Shown one piece after another: positions 8,695 through 17,438 of a stretch of DNA of 64,000 bases (within the stretch, counting starts at the first letter, position 1; each line of letters begins with the position of its first letter). Origin of the DNA: Natronobacterium texcoconense. GTDB lineage: Archaea; Halobacteriota; Halobacteria; Halobacteriales; Natrialbaceae. The notes beneath the pieces are model-generated. The model was not told the DNA's origin, made no database searches, and worked only from the letters and a program-made list of their open reading frames with translations. The position numbers were made by a program, and so were the translations under genes. Location: positions 1 to 64,000 of the forward strand of contig NZ_FNLC01000001.1 of NCBI RefSeq assembly GCF_900104065.1. Direction: 5' to 3'.

Positions 8695-9571
8695 GGTATA
8701 CCTCCGATTCTCCGGTCGCTGATCGCTCGAGGTAGCCGACTTCGTCGGTGTCTTCGTCGATCTCGATAGATCCTTCGTCCCGATCACATATCTCGACCGT
8801 CTCGCCGGCACCGTCGCTCTCGATCGTCTCCTGGCAGACGCGTGCTCCACTCGTCCAGATGTCGACGGTTATCGGGAACTGGAGCGTGTTACTCTCGATC
8901 GCGGTGTGATCGATCGTCACCTCGCCTGTTCCTTGCTCGGACGTAGTGTAGGTCTCTGCCTCCATTCCGTTCGCGCCCTCCGCCCGAAACGAGAAATCGA
9001 CTGCGCGGTTCGTCTCGTACTCGAACGCGAGTTCGTCGGTCTGGATCCCCGGCAGGTCCTCGGTCGCCACGGATGCAGAGACGGCGGGTGTCGGCATCGT
9101 TCGCACCGTCGTAGCGCGCAACTTGCCGTCTGCAGATCGCCACTCGCCGGCGGTTTCCACGTGGGCCGTTTCGACGTCCTCGAGGAAGGCGTCGATCCCG
9201 GTCTCGCCGGGGGCCTCGATCTCTGCGGCGTACTCGTCTTCGATCGCCGTCCCGTGGGTGACGTTCTCGAGTCGGTCGTGGCCCATCACGGGGACGACCT
9301 GGCCGTAGGCGATACTCGAGTGGGCCGTCCCGTGCTCGTTTCGCATGGAGACGGTCTTGCCGTCGATCTTGACTGCGTTGGCCTCGTGTCTGTAGCTGGT
9401 TGTCGCTTCGTAGGTGTCGGCTCCGCTCGCTCGTTCGATGGTGTTTGCGGCTTCGGCCGCGTCGGGCGGCGGTCCGGTCGGGAGTCCGATCGCGACGGCG
9501 GCCATCGCGAGGCTGACGATGCTGACCGCCAGCCAGACGTACCACGCGTCGGCGGGCGCCTCGAGATCCAT
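8672..9571 (-). CDS. Membrane-anchored extracellular protein of the pilus-like operon
   Basis: This 299-residue protein has one N-terminal transmembrane helix (about residues 10-29, WYVWLAVSIVSLAMAAVAIG) and an extracytoplasmic acidic, beta-rich domain. It lies between the TadC-like platform gene and the pilin-like genes and overlaps the following gene by 23 bp. It resembles a haloarchaeal DUF728x family seen in the same gene order elsewhere (from memory, unverified). An assembly or alignment role is inferred from position only. Confidence 0.7.
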   Translation of the reverse strand: MDLEAPADAWYVWLAVSIVSLAMAAVAIGLPTGPPPDAAEAANTIERASGADTYEATTSYRHEANAVKIDGKTVSMRNEHGTAHSSIAYGQVVPVMGHDRLENVTHGTAIEDEYAAEIEAPGETGIDAFLEDVETAHVETAGEWRSADGKLRATTVRTMPTPAVSASVATEDLPGIQTDELAFEYETNRAVDFSFRAEGANGMEAETYTTSEQGTGEVTIDHTAIESNTLQFPITVDIWTSGARVCQETIESDGAGETVEICDRDEGSIEIDEDTDEVGYLERSATGESEVYHVTLVDA

Positions 9572-9622
9572 GCTCCCAGTGGCCCGACGTTCGTATTTAA
9601 ACCTCAGCGCGGGAGTCGGCGG

Positions 9623-11353
9623 TCAGAACGACAGCAGGAGATCGATCGCGACCACGGTGATCACGTACACTGTCGTCGCCGAGAGCAGCGCCCGGCCGAC
9701 GTGGTAACCAAAGAGCGCTCGATCGAGCCCGTAGCGCAGGGCATAGGAGAGCGGGATCAGGACGAAACAGAGCACGAGGACGAACGCGCCGATCGAGAGC
9801 GCGAGCGACTCGGTCGGGAACGCTGCCGACTCGGTCGTCGCCTCCACGTCGATTCCGCTCATCATGTCCGCGAGTCCGACCGTCGCGCCGGCGACAAGCG
9901 GTCCGAAGTAGGCGGCCGTGTTGTCCAGGGTTCCCGTTACCTGCTCGAGGTCGCGCTGGGTCTCGCGCTCGAGGTCCTCGAGTTCCTCCAGGTGGTCCGC
10001 CATCGCGACGATCGCTCGTCCTGCGGGCTGACCTTCGTCGGTGGCGATCGCGAGCAACGACGCCGTTCCCCGCGCTCGAGGACTCGGAACGTGCCGGAGC
10101 GCGCCGTACTCGCCGAGGAACGCTTCGTCGACGCCGACGTGGAGGCGACGCTGGAGGTCGGCGGCTGCCTCGAAGACATCACCCGTTTCTGCGGGCACGC
10201 GCTCGCCCGCGAGTGCGATCGCCGACTCGACGGATTCGCCCTCGGCGACCTGTCGACCGACGAGGTAGAGGGCGTCGGTGAGGTGTTTCTCGACGTCGCG
10301 AACGTAGTGACGGACCGAGAGTATCGGGCTGTAGACGGCCAGTAGCCCGATTCCACCACCGAGGCCGAGGCCTGCGATCGGTGCGAGGTGAGCGTAGCCG
10401 GCCTGTCCCGTCGCGACGTAGGCGACGCCGCCGATGACCAGGCCAGCCACGAACCGGAGCCACAACTTCTCCGGGAGATCGGGATGGGTACGATCGATCG
10501 ACGGCGGCGGGAAGGCGACGGGTCGACGGACGAGCAGCCAGAGACTCGCGGCAACGAGAACAGTCGGAAGGACGACGTTGTACAGCAGGACGACCATCCA
10601 GATGTTGACCGAAACCCCGACCATCGGGACGGCCGGAACGAGCGCGACGAGCGCGAGGGGTAACATTACGCCGAACGCGAACAGCGCACTCGTGGGTGCA
10701 CGGATCGCGGCCGTAAACGTCGCCATCTGTTCTCGAGTCCCGTTCAGGATCGCACCCAGCGCCCGGTCCAGCGTTCGCGACCGTTCGCCTTCCGGAGCGT
10801 CCTGGGCGGTCGCGAGCAGGTGACTCGAGCGTCGAAGGGCGGGAAACCGGTCGGCCCACTCGTCGGCGAACGACAGTAGCCCCGTCTCGGACGTCCCCAT
10901 CGACCGGTCGACGTGGGCGGCGAGACTCGCCGACAGCGGGCCGCGTCCGGTGTCTGCCGCGAACCGGATCGCGCTCTCGAGGGAGGGCTGGACCTGCATC
11001 CGCAACACTGCCCGGCCGACGAGGTTGGGCGCGTCGCCGAGTGCTTCCGTGCGTCTGAACGCCGCGAGTAGCTTCGGAAGTTCGTGTACGACCTGGATCG
11101 TCGCGAGCGGAACGACGAGCAGGAAGAAGGCGAGAACGGCGACCGGTATCGACGTCACGGCGAGTGCGAGCAGCGGGACTGTCGAGACGATGCCGGCACC
11201 GTACCCTGCACGAACGACGGTTTCGGGGGCAACTTTCGACTCGAGAAAGGATAGCGACTCGGTGAGTTCCTCGCTCGCCTCGACCGGCCAGGGGTACAGC
11301 CTCGCGAGCGTACGGGCGAGCGAGACGAGGTTCGAAGTCGGGTCGTCTCTCAT
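9623..11353 (-). CDS. Type II/IV secretion platform protein (GspF/TadC/FlaJ-like)
   Basis: The 576-residue integral membrane protein has several hydrophobic segments arranged as two repeats, as in archaeal FlaJ/TadC platform proteins. These sit in the membrane and couple the hexameric ATPase to pilin extraction and assembly. The start codon overlaps the stop of the ATPase gene as ATGA (11350-11353), the classic ATPase-platform pairing. Conserved stretches such as VGRQVAEGESVESAIALAGE and the GxPxGRAI-like region of the second repeat support the family. A gap of about 50 bp follows before the next gene. Confidence 0.9.
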   Translation of the reverse strand: MRDDPTSNLVSLARTLARLYPWPVEASEELTESLSFLESKVAPETVVRAGYGAGIVSTVPLLALAVTSIPVAVLAFFLLVVPLATIQVVHELPKLLAAFRRTEALGDAPNLVGRAVLRMQVQPSLESAIRFAADTGRGPLSASLAAHVDRSMGTSETGLLSFADEWADRFPALRRSSHLLATAQDAPEGERSRTLDRALGAILNGTREQMATFTAAIRAPTSALFAFGVMLPLALVALVPAVPMVGVSVNIWMVVLLYNVVLPTVLVAASLWLLVRRPVAFPPPSIDRTHPDLPEKLWLRFVAGLVIGGVAYVATGQAGYAHLAPIAGLGLGGGIGLLAVYSPILSVRHYVRDVEKHLTDALYLVGRQVAEGESVESAIALAGERVPAETGDVFEAAADLQRRLHVGVDEAFLGEYGALRHVPSPRARGTASLLAIATDEGQPAGRAIVAMADHLEELEDLERETQRDLEQVTGTLDNTAAYFGPLVAGATVGLADMMSGIDVEATTESAAFPTESLALSIGAFVLVLCFVLIPLSYALRYGLDRALFGYHVGRALLSATTVYVITVVAIDLLLSF

Positions 11354-13296
11354 CGCTCCCGTTCCCGCTCGAGTCTTCGATCCGCGTACGCCGTGGCAAC
11401 CTCTTCGGGATTCGTCCGCTCATCTGCCGCGAGCGACGCGAGCAGTTGCCGTCGCTCGTCGATTGCCTTTCGGACGTTCGCGTACGAAGTGTCCGGCCCA
11501 GTCAACTGATCGACGAGACGACTCTCGCCGCGGTCGATCCGGCCCGTCGGACGGGCGCTGTCGCCCTCGATAGTGTACAGCGGTTCGAACCGGATCTCGT
11601 CGCCGCTGCCGACGACTTCCTCGATCAGCGCGAGCCGTCGTTTTCGGCCTCCAGCCGTTCGGTAGGCCTGGACCGTGACCACCAGGTCGGTCGTGCCGAA
11701 CGAGGAGGGTTCGACGTCCAGGTCCGAGACGACGCGTTCGTAGACTTCGTCCGCGCCGTCGCCGTGGATCGTCCCGAGGACGGCGTTTGCGTTCGCGCCG
11801 ACGCGCATCGCTTCGTAGAGGACGCCCGCTTCCTCGCCGCGAATTTCACCGACGACGAGCGCCCCGTCGCCAAGCCGGAGTGCGGTCCTGAGCGCATCTT
11901 CGGGCGTGATCTCGGGCCCGTCTCCGGTTCCGGTCCGAAGCGCCTGGACGTCCCTGCCGACGGACTGGAGCGGATCGACCGGGAGTTCGGGCGTGTCCTC
12001 GATCACGACGGTCCGGACGTCCGGTGACAGTTCGTACAGCAACGTCCCGAGAAGCGTCGTTTTCCCGGCTCCACGGGTTCCCGCGATGAGCGCTGCCGCG
12101 TTTCGCTCGACCGCAACCGATAGAAGGGCCGCTGCTTCCGCCGGCATCGTTCCGTTCGCGACGAGTGCGGGCAGCGTGAAGCTGTCGTCGGCCTGCTCCC
12201 GGAACGCGAAGGCGGTCCCGTCGGCGACCGGATCGGTGACGCCGGCGATCCGCAGTTCGGTTCCGTTCTCGAGTGCAGCCGTCGCGTCGACTGTCGGCGT
12301 CGCCCGGGAGAACGCCCGTCCGCTAGTCCGGCGCACGCGAGAGCCCAGTGCTCGAGCGCCTTCGTCGGTCAGGCGGACGTTCGTCGCCATCGATTCGCCG
12401 TCGACGACGACCCGCAACGGGTTCGTTTCGACGGGGGCGGTTGCGTAGACGTCAGTTACCGCTGAATCGGCAAAGAGGTCCTCGAGAATCCCGTAGCCGG
12501 CCGTGTGTTTCGCGAGGATCGAACTCAACTGCGGATCGACCGGGCCGTCGCTGACGCGTTCGATCGCTCGTGATGCGGCTCGCTCGCCCTCGACGACACC
12601 CGTCGCGATCGCCTCGTAACCGTCGATCAGCCGCGATCGATCCTCGGCCGAGAGCGAGAGATCGACTACGTCCAGCGCGTACAGCGGGACGCCGTCGGCT
12701 CGAGCGTAGATCCGTGCCTCGCTACCGGTCTCGAGCGAGCGAACGTCTCGGAGGCTGGATTCCTCGCGCGAGCGATCGAGGACGTAGTGACCGATCTCGA
12801 GACCGACCGACGGCGTGAGATCGGTGTAGCTCTCGAGTCCGTCGGCGGCGGCGACCAGTCCGGCTTCGGCCCCGAGTTCGCCGATTCGATCGACGCGGGA
12901 TCGAAGCTCCGTGGCGACCGCGAGCGGATCCGTGGCGGCGGTCTCAGCCAGTCGTTCGTTGTGATCGCCGACCAACTCGAGAAAGCGGCCGGCCGCACAG
13001 AAGAGTGCAACGGCGCGGTCGCCGTATCGGTATTCGAGACCGTTCGACCTGACCGTCAGCTGTCGGACTCTGTGGTCGACGAGCGCGTCGACGACGGTCC
13101 TTCGACACGATTCGTCGTCGATCAGGTCGCCCGAGCCGTCACAGTCGCTGGCGTCGACAACGAGGGTCCGATCCTCGAAGTGGGTCGTACACGAGCAGGG
13201 CCGATCCTCGCCATCAGCGGCGCTCAGTGCGAACAGTCCCTCGAGTCCGACGCGCTCCAGCGTGGCCTCGAGTCGGTCGGGACGGTCCCGGATCAT
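11350..13296 (-). CDS. VirB11/TadA-type secretion ATPase
   Basis: This 648-residue protein has an N-terminal region particular to haloarchaea and a C-terminal type II/IV secretion ATPase domain. Walker A GTRGAGKT is at 406-413, the Asp box IEDTPEL at 432-438, the Walker B region GALVVGEIRGEE at about 478-489, and the His box GTIHGDGADEVYERV starts at 508. It should power pilus-like fibre assembly from the cytoplasmic face with the neighbouring platform protein. An early CSC pair (35-37) and Cys64 could bind metal. Four-base overlaps on both sides bind it into the operon. Confidence 0.93.
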   Translation of the reverse strand: MIRDRPDRLEATLERVGLEGLFALSAADGEDRPCSCTTHFEDRTLVVDASDCDGSGDLIDDESCRRTVVDALVDHRVRQLTVRSNGLEYRYGDRAVALFCAAGRFLELVGDHNERLAETAATDPLAVATELRSRVDRIGELGAEAGLVAAADGLESYTDLTPSVGLEIGHYVLDRSREESSLRDVRSLETGSEARIYARADGVPLYALDVVDLSLSAEDRSRLIDGYEAIATGVVEGERAASRAIERVSDGPVDPQLSSILAKHTAGYGILEDLFADSAVTDVYATAPVETNPLRVVVDGESMATNVRLTDEGARALGSRVRRTSGRAFSRATPTVDATAALENGTELRIAGVTDPVADGTAFAFREQADDSFTLPALVANGTMPAEAAALLSVAVERNAAALIAGTRGAGKTTLLGTLLYELSPDVRTVVIEDTPELPVDPLQSVGRDVQALRTGTGDGPEITPEDALRTALRLGDGALVVGEIRGEEAGVLYEAMRVGANANAVLGTIHGDGADEVYERVVSDLDVEPSSFGTTDLVVTVQAYRTAGGRKRRLALIEEVVGSGDEIRFEPLYTIEGDSARPTGRIDRGESRLVDQLTGPDTSYANVRKAIDERRQLLASLAADERTNPEEVATAYADRRLERERER

Positions 13297-13754
13297 TGGC
13301 TCGCGACGACGACGGGTTCGTCCCGCTCGTCTCGTTCGACGGTGAGCGTGAGGGTTCGGTGTTCGCCGACGCCGCCGAGTTCGACCGTCTCGTTTTCGTG
13401 CGGGTCGGCGTGGACGATCGGTGCGTCGATCGGGTGCTGGTGCTCGCTTCGGCCTGTCGCTGCGAACGTCGCGAGGCTTCCTGTCTCGTGGATCCGTTCG
13501 ATCCGCAGGTACTCGACCGGCGTCGAGGTCAGCGAGTCGTCGGGGAAGGGAAGCGACACCGTTCGCCGCGGGGCAGGAACGCCGTCGGGCGTCGGCTCTT
13601 CGTTCTCGAGCAGCGACACCGCCGCGTCGTCGATCGCAGCGAGGTCGCTCTGGAACTGTCGCTCGGTACTCACCGCCGCAGCGTGGTCGATTGCAGGGAT
13701 CGACAGGGCGACGAGCGCGACCGCGAGGAGCGCGACGAGAACGTACCGGATCAT
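13293..13754 (-). CDS. Small single-helix anchored protein of the pilus-like operon
   Basis: The 153-residue protein begins MIRYVLVALLAVALVALSIP, one hydrophobic helix at the extreme N-terminus with almost no leader, followed by a small soluble domain. It overlaps the ATPase gene by four bases (ATGA) and the coiled-coil gene by four bases. It resembles the haloarchaeal families found in this same position (DUF73xx series, unverified). It is probably an extracytoplasmic accessory or minor pseudopilin-like factor. Confidence 0.72.
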   Translation of the reverse strand: MIRYVLVALLAVALVALSIPAIDHAAAVSTERQFQSDLAAIDDAAVSLLENEEPTPDGVPAPRRTVSLPFPDDSLTSTPVEYLRIERIHETGSLATFAATGRSEHQHPIDAPIVHADPHENETVELGGVGEHRTLTLTVERDERDEPVVVASQ

Positions 13755-14416
13755 AGCTTCGCCCGGAGCGTCTCGAGAACGCTCATCTCCTCGTTTGTCT
13801 CTGCCTCTCGCGCCTCCTCGCGGTCTCTATCGTCTCCGTCGTCGGTCGGTATCGGCCGCTCGAGGTAGCGTTCCACTGAACGCTGATCCGCCGGTGTGAC
13901 GGTCTTTTCGTCCTCACTATCGCCGCGTTCGTTCCTCCGGGGGTCTCCGGTACTCGTCTCGCTAGCCGTGGGTTCGAGGACGCGCTCGGCTGTCTGTCCC
14001 GGAGAGGGCTCGGTTTCGGACGTCGTGCGTCCGCTATCGGCGTCGTCGGTTGCATCGGTGGAATCGACCTCGTCCGCTCGATCCGCGCTCTTCGACGACT
14101 CGCTGACTCCACCATCTGCTTCCTCGAGTGCGTCCAGTCGCCGCTCGAGTCGATCCACAGTAGCGACGGCCGTCGCAGCCTGTCGTTCCACGTCGTCGTT
14201 GACCGCGCGTATCTCGCCGGTGAACCCCTCGAGCGCTCCCGTTCGTCCCTCGAGGTCGGCGATCCTGTGTTCGAACTCCTCGAGGCGGGATTCGAGGCGC
14301 TCGAGGTCCGAACGCGTCGACTCGAGGTCCGCGAGGTCGGCGACTGCGGCGTCGCCGTCGACGACCGCCCGTTCGACGGCGGCGAGTCGCTGTTCGAGTC
14401 GCTCGGTATCGGGCAT
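13751..14416 (-). CDS. Coiled-coil cytoplasmic protein of the pilus-like operon
   Basis: The start is the ATG at 14416 (MPDTERLEQRLAAVERAV); the longer upstream frame would cross into the ATPase gene region. The 221-residue product has a heptad-like coiled coil over about residues 5-115, dense in Leu, Glu and Arg, then a low-complexity Asp/Ser/Glu/Thr tail and a short conserved C-terminus (SVLETLRAKL). No transmembrane segment is seen. It sits between two ATPase genes, so a scaffold or regulator linking them is a reasonable guess. Confidence 0.75.
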   Translation of the reverse strand: MPDTERLEQRLAAVERAVVDGDAAVADLADLESTRSDLERLESRLEEFEHRIADLEGRTGALEGFTGEIRAVNDDVERQAATAVATVDRLERRLDALEEADGGVSESSKSADRADEVDSTDATDDADSGRTTSETEPSPGQTAERVLEPTASETSTGDPRRNERGDSEDEKTVTPADQRSVERYLERPIPTDDGDDRDREEAREAETNEEMSVLETLRAKL

Positions 14417-14441
14417 GGCCCGTTTCGCCGCCCGTTCGTAC

Positions 14442-15509
14442 TTAAACCTCAGTCTCGTGGGGCGCGACGAAATCGCTCGCCTGTGGACTATCGCCGCCGT
14501 GTGGGGTGTCGCGCGCTCGAATCCGGGCTGCGTGGACGGTTTCAGTCGCGTCGTCGACGACGACCACCTCGCCCGGACGCTCGGGCATGCGATCGGACAG
14601 CGACGCGTCGACATACGTCGGCTGGGCCGACTCGAGTGCCTCGAGGTCCGCACCGGCGGTTAGTCGGTGGGAGACGAGCACGTCCGACTGGGAGACACCG
14701 ACTGGCGGGACGGCGCTCGGTCGCTGGGTTGCAGCGACGAGCGTGACACCCGGCGCGCGGCCGCGCGTGAGAATCGTCCGAAGCGCGGGTTCCGCGATGC
14801 CGTCGAAGAACGCGTGGGCCTCGTCGAGCAACAGCCACGGCAGGCGGTCGATTCGGTCCGTGACGCGAGCACGATAGAGCGCCTCCGCGATACCCCGACA
14901 GACGGCATTCATCGGTGCGGCGTCGAGTCCGGCAACGTCGACGACGGTCACCTCCGGGCCGGCGAGCTCGGCCGCCGAGAGGCCGTCAGGATCGAAGATC
15001 CCCCACGACTCTGCGAGCGTGAGGTGGTTGATCGCCGCTCGTCGGTCCGCCTTCGGTGCGTCCGCCGCGTCGACGGCGTCACACATCTTAGCGACCGCCG
15101 ATTCAGTTCCGGCGGCCTGCCAGACCAGTCCGCCGGGTCCGCTCTCGGGCTCGAGTCCGAGCAGTTCACACCACGAGCGCGGGTCGAGCGCCGACGGGGA
15201 GACGGTAGGATCGTCGAGAACCTCCGCTGGAACCGGCTCGCCGTCGGCTGGGTCGGCGAGCGAGCGAAACGCCCCCATCGGATCGACGATAACGGGGGCG
15301 AGTCCGACCGACCGAGCCAGCGCCTCCGCGACGACCCCGAGCGTGTAGGACTTGCCGTAGCCTCGTTTCCCCACGACCAGCACTGCGTGCGGTCCGTCGA
15401 GGTCGAGGTAGAGGGGTGCGCCGTCGCTCCCGTCCAGCGCTCGATAGCTCCCGAGGTGTCCAGCAGGTCCGTCCTCGAGATCGGTGTCGCGTCCGAGTAC
15501 GAAACTCAT
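14442..15509 (-). CDS. HerA/VirB4-like ATPase heading the pilus-like operon
   Basis: The 355-residue protein has Walker A VGKRGYGKS (46-54), a Walker B WLLLDEAHAFF around residue 225, and a sensor-like VAATQRPS segment, all typical of HerA/FtsK-type hexameric translocases. HerA proteins usually work with NurA nuclease in DNA end resection, but no NurA gene is near and the operon is for a pilus-like machine; some secretion systems use a VirB4-like ATPase of this fold. It is the first gene of the leftward operon, 25 bp before the coiled-coil gene, and divergent from a pilin-like gene with a 75-bp shared promoter region. Confidence 0.85.
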   Translation of the reverse strand: MSFVLGRDTDLEDGPAGHLGSYRALDGSDGAPLYLDLDGPHAVLVVGKRGYGKSYTLGVVAEALARSVGLAPVIVDPMGAFRSLADPADGEPVPAEVLDDPTVSPSALDPRSWCELLGLEPESGPGGLVWQAAGTESAVAKMCDAVDAADAPKADRRAAINHLTLAESWGIFDPDGLSAAELAGPEVTVVDVAGLDAAPMNAVCRGIAEALYRARVTDRIDRLPWLLLDEAHAFFDGIAEPALRTILTRGRAPGVTLVAATQRPSAVPPVGVSQSDVLVSHRLTAGADLEALESAQPTYVDASLSDRMPERPGEVVVVDDATETVHAARIRARDTPHGGDSPQASDFVAPHETEV

Positions 15510-15584
15510 CGACGGGAGTTGTCCGGTGCTGTCGTTTCAACCCTCGGACGGGAGTTTAAGTCGGAAGGCGGGACCAGGCAGGGT

Positions 15585-16097
15585 ATGCGATCGATAGCAA
15601 TCGGCGACGAGCGTTGCTCGCGGCCGAACCCTGGCCGATCGTTCGTCGACGACGACCGTGGGATCGAGGGACTACCGATTCGGCTCGTGATCGCGCTCAC
15701 CGTCGGCGTCGCCGCACTGGCGCTCATGCTGAACATGCTCGGCGGCATCGGCGACGTCGGCGACACCGAGGTTACGGTCGAAGTCGCCAACGACGATCAG
15801 GTCATCGAGGAAGGTGAGGACGTCGACGTCTCGATGTACGTGATCGACGAGAACGGAAACGATGTCACGGACGCGACGGTGCTCGTCTCGGCAGGCTCCG
15901 CACAGTTAGACGGCGTCGAAGAGGCCCACACCGGCGAGAGCGGGGCCGACGACCACGAGGCGATAGTTTCCCTCGAGAACCACGGGCTCCGGGCCGACCA
16001 GGACATGGGAACGCTCGAGATCGACGTCGTTCCGCCGTCGGATAGCAACTACATCGACGAACAGCCGAATCCGGAGATCATCGTCACTGAAGGCTAG
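15585..16097 (+). CDS. Pilin-like protein divergent from the pilus-like operon
   Basis: The start is the ATG at 15585 (MRSIAIGDERC). In this 170-residue protein the segment DRGIEGLPIRLVIALTVGV (from about residue 24) resembles a class III signal: Arg-Gly followed by a Glu-containing hydrophobic helix. The C-terminal part looks like a bacterial Ig-like or invasin-type domain (EVANDDQVIEEGEDVDVSMY). It may be the structural subunit or adhesin displayed by the neighbouring machine. It ends one base before the next gene and is probably co-transcribed with it. Confidence 0.7.
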   Translation: MRSIAIGDERCSRPNPGRSFVDDDRGIEGLPIRLVIALTVGVAALALMLNMLGGIGDVGDTEVTVEVANDDQVIEEGEDVDVSMYVIDENGNDVTDATVLVSAGSAQLDGVEEAHTGESGADDHEAIVSLENHGLRADQDMGTLEIDVVPPSDSNYIDEQPNPEIIVTEG

Positions 16098-16098
16098 T

Positions 16099-17436
16099 AT
16101 GTTCGAACTCACGACTGCCGTCATCGTCGCCGTCGCGTTCGGACTGGTGCTCGGCGTCGGGCCCGCAATTACTGTCGGCGTTCTGACCGGCGGGTTCGCC
16201 GTCCTGGATCGAGCCGTCCCGCGTTCGGGAGCGGCGGTCGTCGCCCTCGTTCTCGCGGGACTCAACGGCTACGCCGTCGGCGTGACGGACGCTGCCACGT
16301 TCTCGAGCGACGCCACGGTTGCCAGCCTGTCGGTCCTCGTTGGCGGCCTCGTCGTCGCCGGACTCGCACTGTACGCGCACAGCCTAGCCGAAACGGTCGC
16401 CGACGACCTCCCGTTCGACGTCGCTCGGCCAGTCCGACGCGAGCGCGGACTCTCGGCGGAAGCGATCGACGCCGTCGACGGTGCGGGCTGGATCGTGGTC
16501 CGTTCGACCGGATCGGTTCGCGACGTCGACGGCTACCCACCGCTCGGACCCGAATTACGGGCGATGCTCGAGGAAGACACCTGGCGATTGCCGGCCGATC
16601 TACCGCTGTCGGCCCTCGAGTCGCGACTCGAGGCGCGGCTTCGAACGACCTACGATCTAGCGACTGTGTCGGCCTCGATCGACGAACGCGGTCGGGCGAC
16701 GATCGCTGCAGCGCCGCCGTCGAACGAAATCGCGAACCGAATTCCGGAGGGGTGGCGGACCGTCACGGTGTGGGCCCTGCTGCCGACCGGTCTGGCGCCT
16801 GGCGACGTGGTTTCTGTCTCTCCGGAGACGGCGGCCGACACCGTCACGGGTCGGGTTATCGACATCGACCGCACCGACGAACTGGATCGAGGCGGGTCGA
16901 TCGACGATCCGATCGAAATCGGGACGGTCTCCGATCGAGTCGTCCGTCCATCTACCGCCGAAACGCCCGGTGGGGAGGGTCGAATTACCGTCGCCGTTCC
17001 GACGACCGACGCCGGCACCCTGCTGGAACGCGATCGTGCCCGGATCGTGGCTACGTCCGGAACGCCGAACGCCGATCGTGCCGCGTTCGCCGTCCTCGAG
17101 CGTGCGGGCCAGTCAGTTCGTTCAGTATCCGTCGGCCGATTGCAGGCGGTGATCGAATCTGCCGATCTAGCCGTCACGCACGAGGACGTTCGCGTTCTCG
17201 CGGGCTGGATCGACGGCGAGGACGACGGCTGGATCGAAACGTCGGAAAGCATCCGACCACAGCTGGTCGTCGAACCCGACCTCTCGACGCTCGAGGCCGA
17301 CGACGAGGTGTTCGTGGCCGGCGACTCGGTATCGCTGCGACGGATCGTCGACGATCAGGCCGACGTGGAACCGACGGAATCGGAGACTGCCCGTTCGCCG
17401 ACGACGACGGAGCGACGGGCGGTGGAGGCGAGTTGA
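16099..17436 (+). CDS. TrkA-like membrane protein, first of a tandem pair
   Basis: The 445-residue protein has three to four N-terminal transmembrane segments (to about residue 95) and a cytosolic part with two regions resembling TrkA-C/RCK-C modules, for example VVSVSPETAADTVTGRV and DDEVFVAGDSVSLRRI. Haloarchaeal homologues are commonly labelled potassium transporter TrkA. No pore-forming TrkH sequence and no Rossmann GxGxxG of RCK-N is visible, so ion gating is inferred only. Two bases separate it from the related gene at 17439. Confidence 0.7.
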   Translation: MFELTTAVIVAVAFGLVLGVGPAITVGVLTGGFAVLDRAVPRSGAAVVALVLAGLNGYAVGVTDAATFSSDATVASLSVLVGGLVVAGLALYAHSLAETVADDLPFDVARPVRRERGLSAEAIDAVDGAGWIVVRSTGSVRDVDGYPPLGPELRAMLEEDTWRLPADLPLSALESRLEARLRTTYDLATVSASIDERGRATIAAAPPSNEIANRIPEGWRTVTVWALLPTGLAPGDVVSVSPETAADTVTGRVIDIDRTDELDRGGSIDDPIEIGTVSDRVVRPSTAETPGGEGRITVAVPTTDAGTLLERDRARIVATSGTPNADRAAFAVLERAGQSVRSVSVGRLQAVIESADLAVTHEDVRVLAGWIDGEDDGWIETSESIRPQLVVEPDLSTLEADDEVFVAGDSVSLRRIVDDQADVEPTESETARSPTTTERRAVEAS

Positions 17437-17438
17437 CG

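Noticed and set aside
8906-10345. A 479-codon open frame antisense to the anchored-protein and TadC-like genes
   Set aside because: It is Arg-rich, lacks any domain, and mirrors two well-supported genes; long antisense frames are common in high-GC coding DNA.
14667-15584. An upstream extension of the pilin-like gene at 15585
   Set aside because: It is antisense to the HerA-like ATPase, and the pilin-type signal requires the short N-terminus at 15585.
16752-17438. A longer start for the second TrkA-like protein
   Set aside because: The extension is an Arg-rich out-of-frame reading of the first TrkA-like gene; the ATG at 17439 directly follows its stop.
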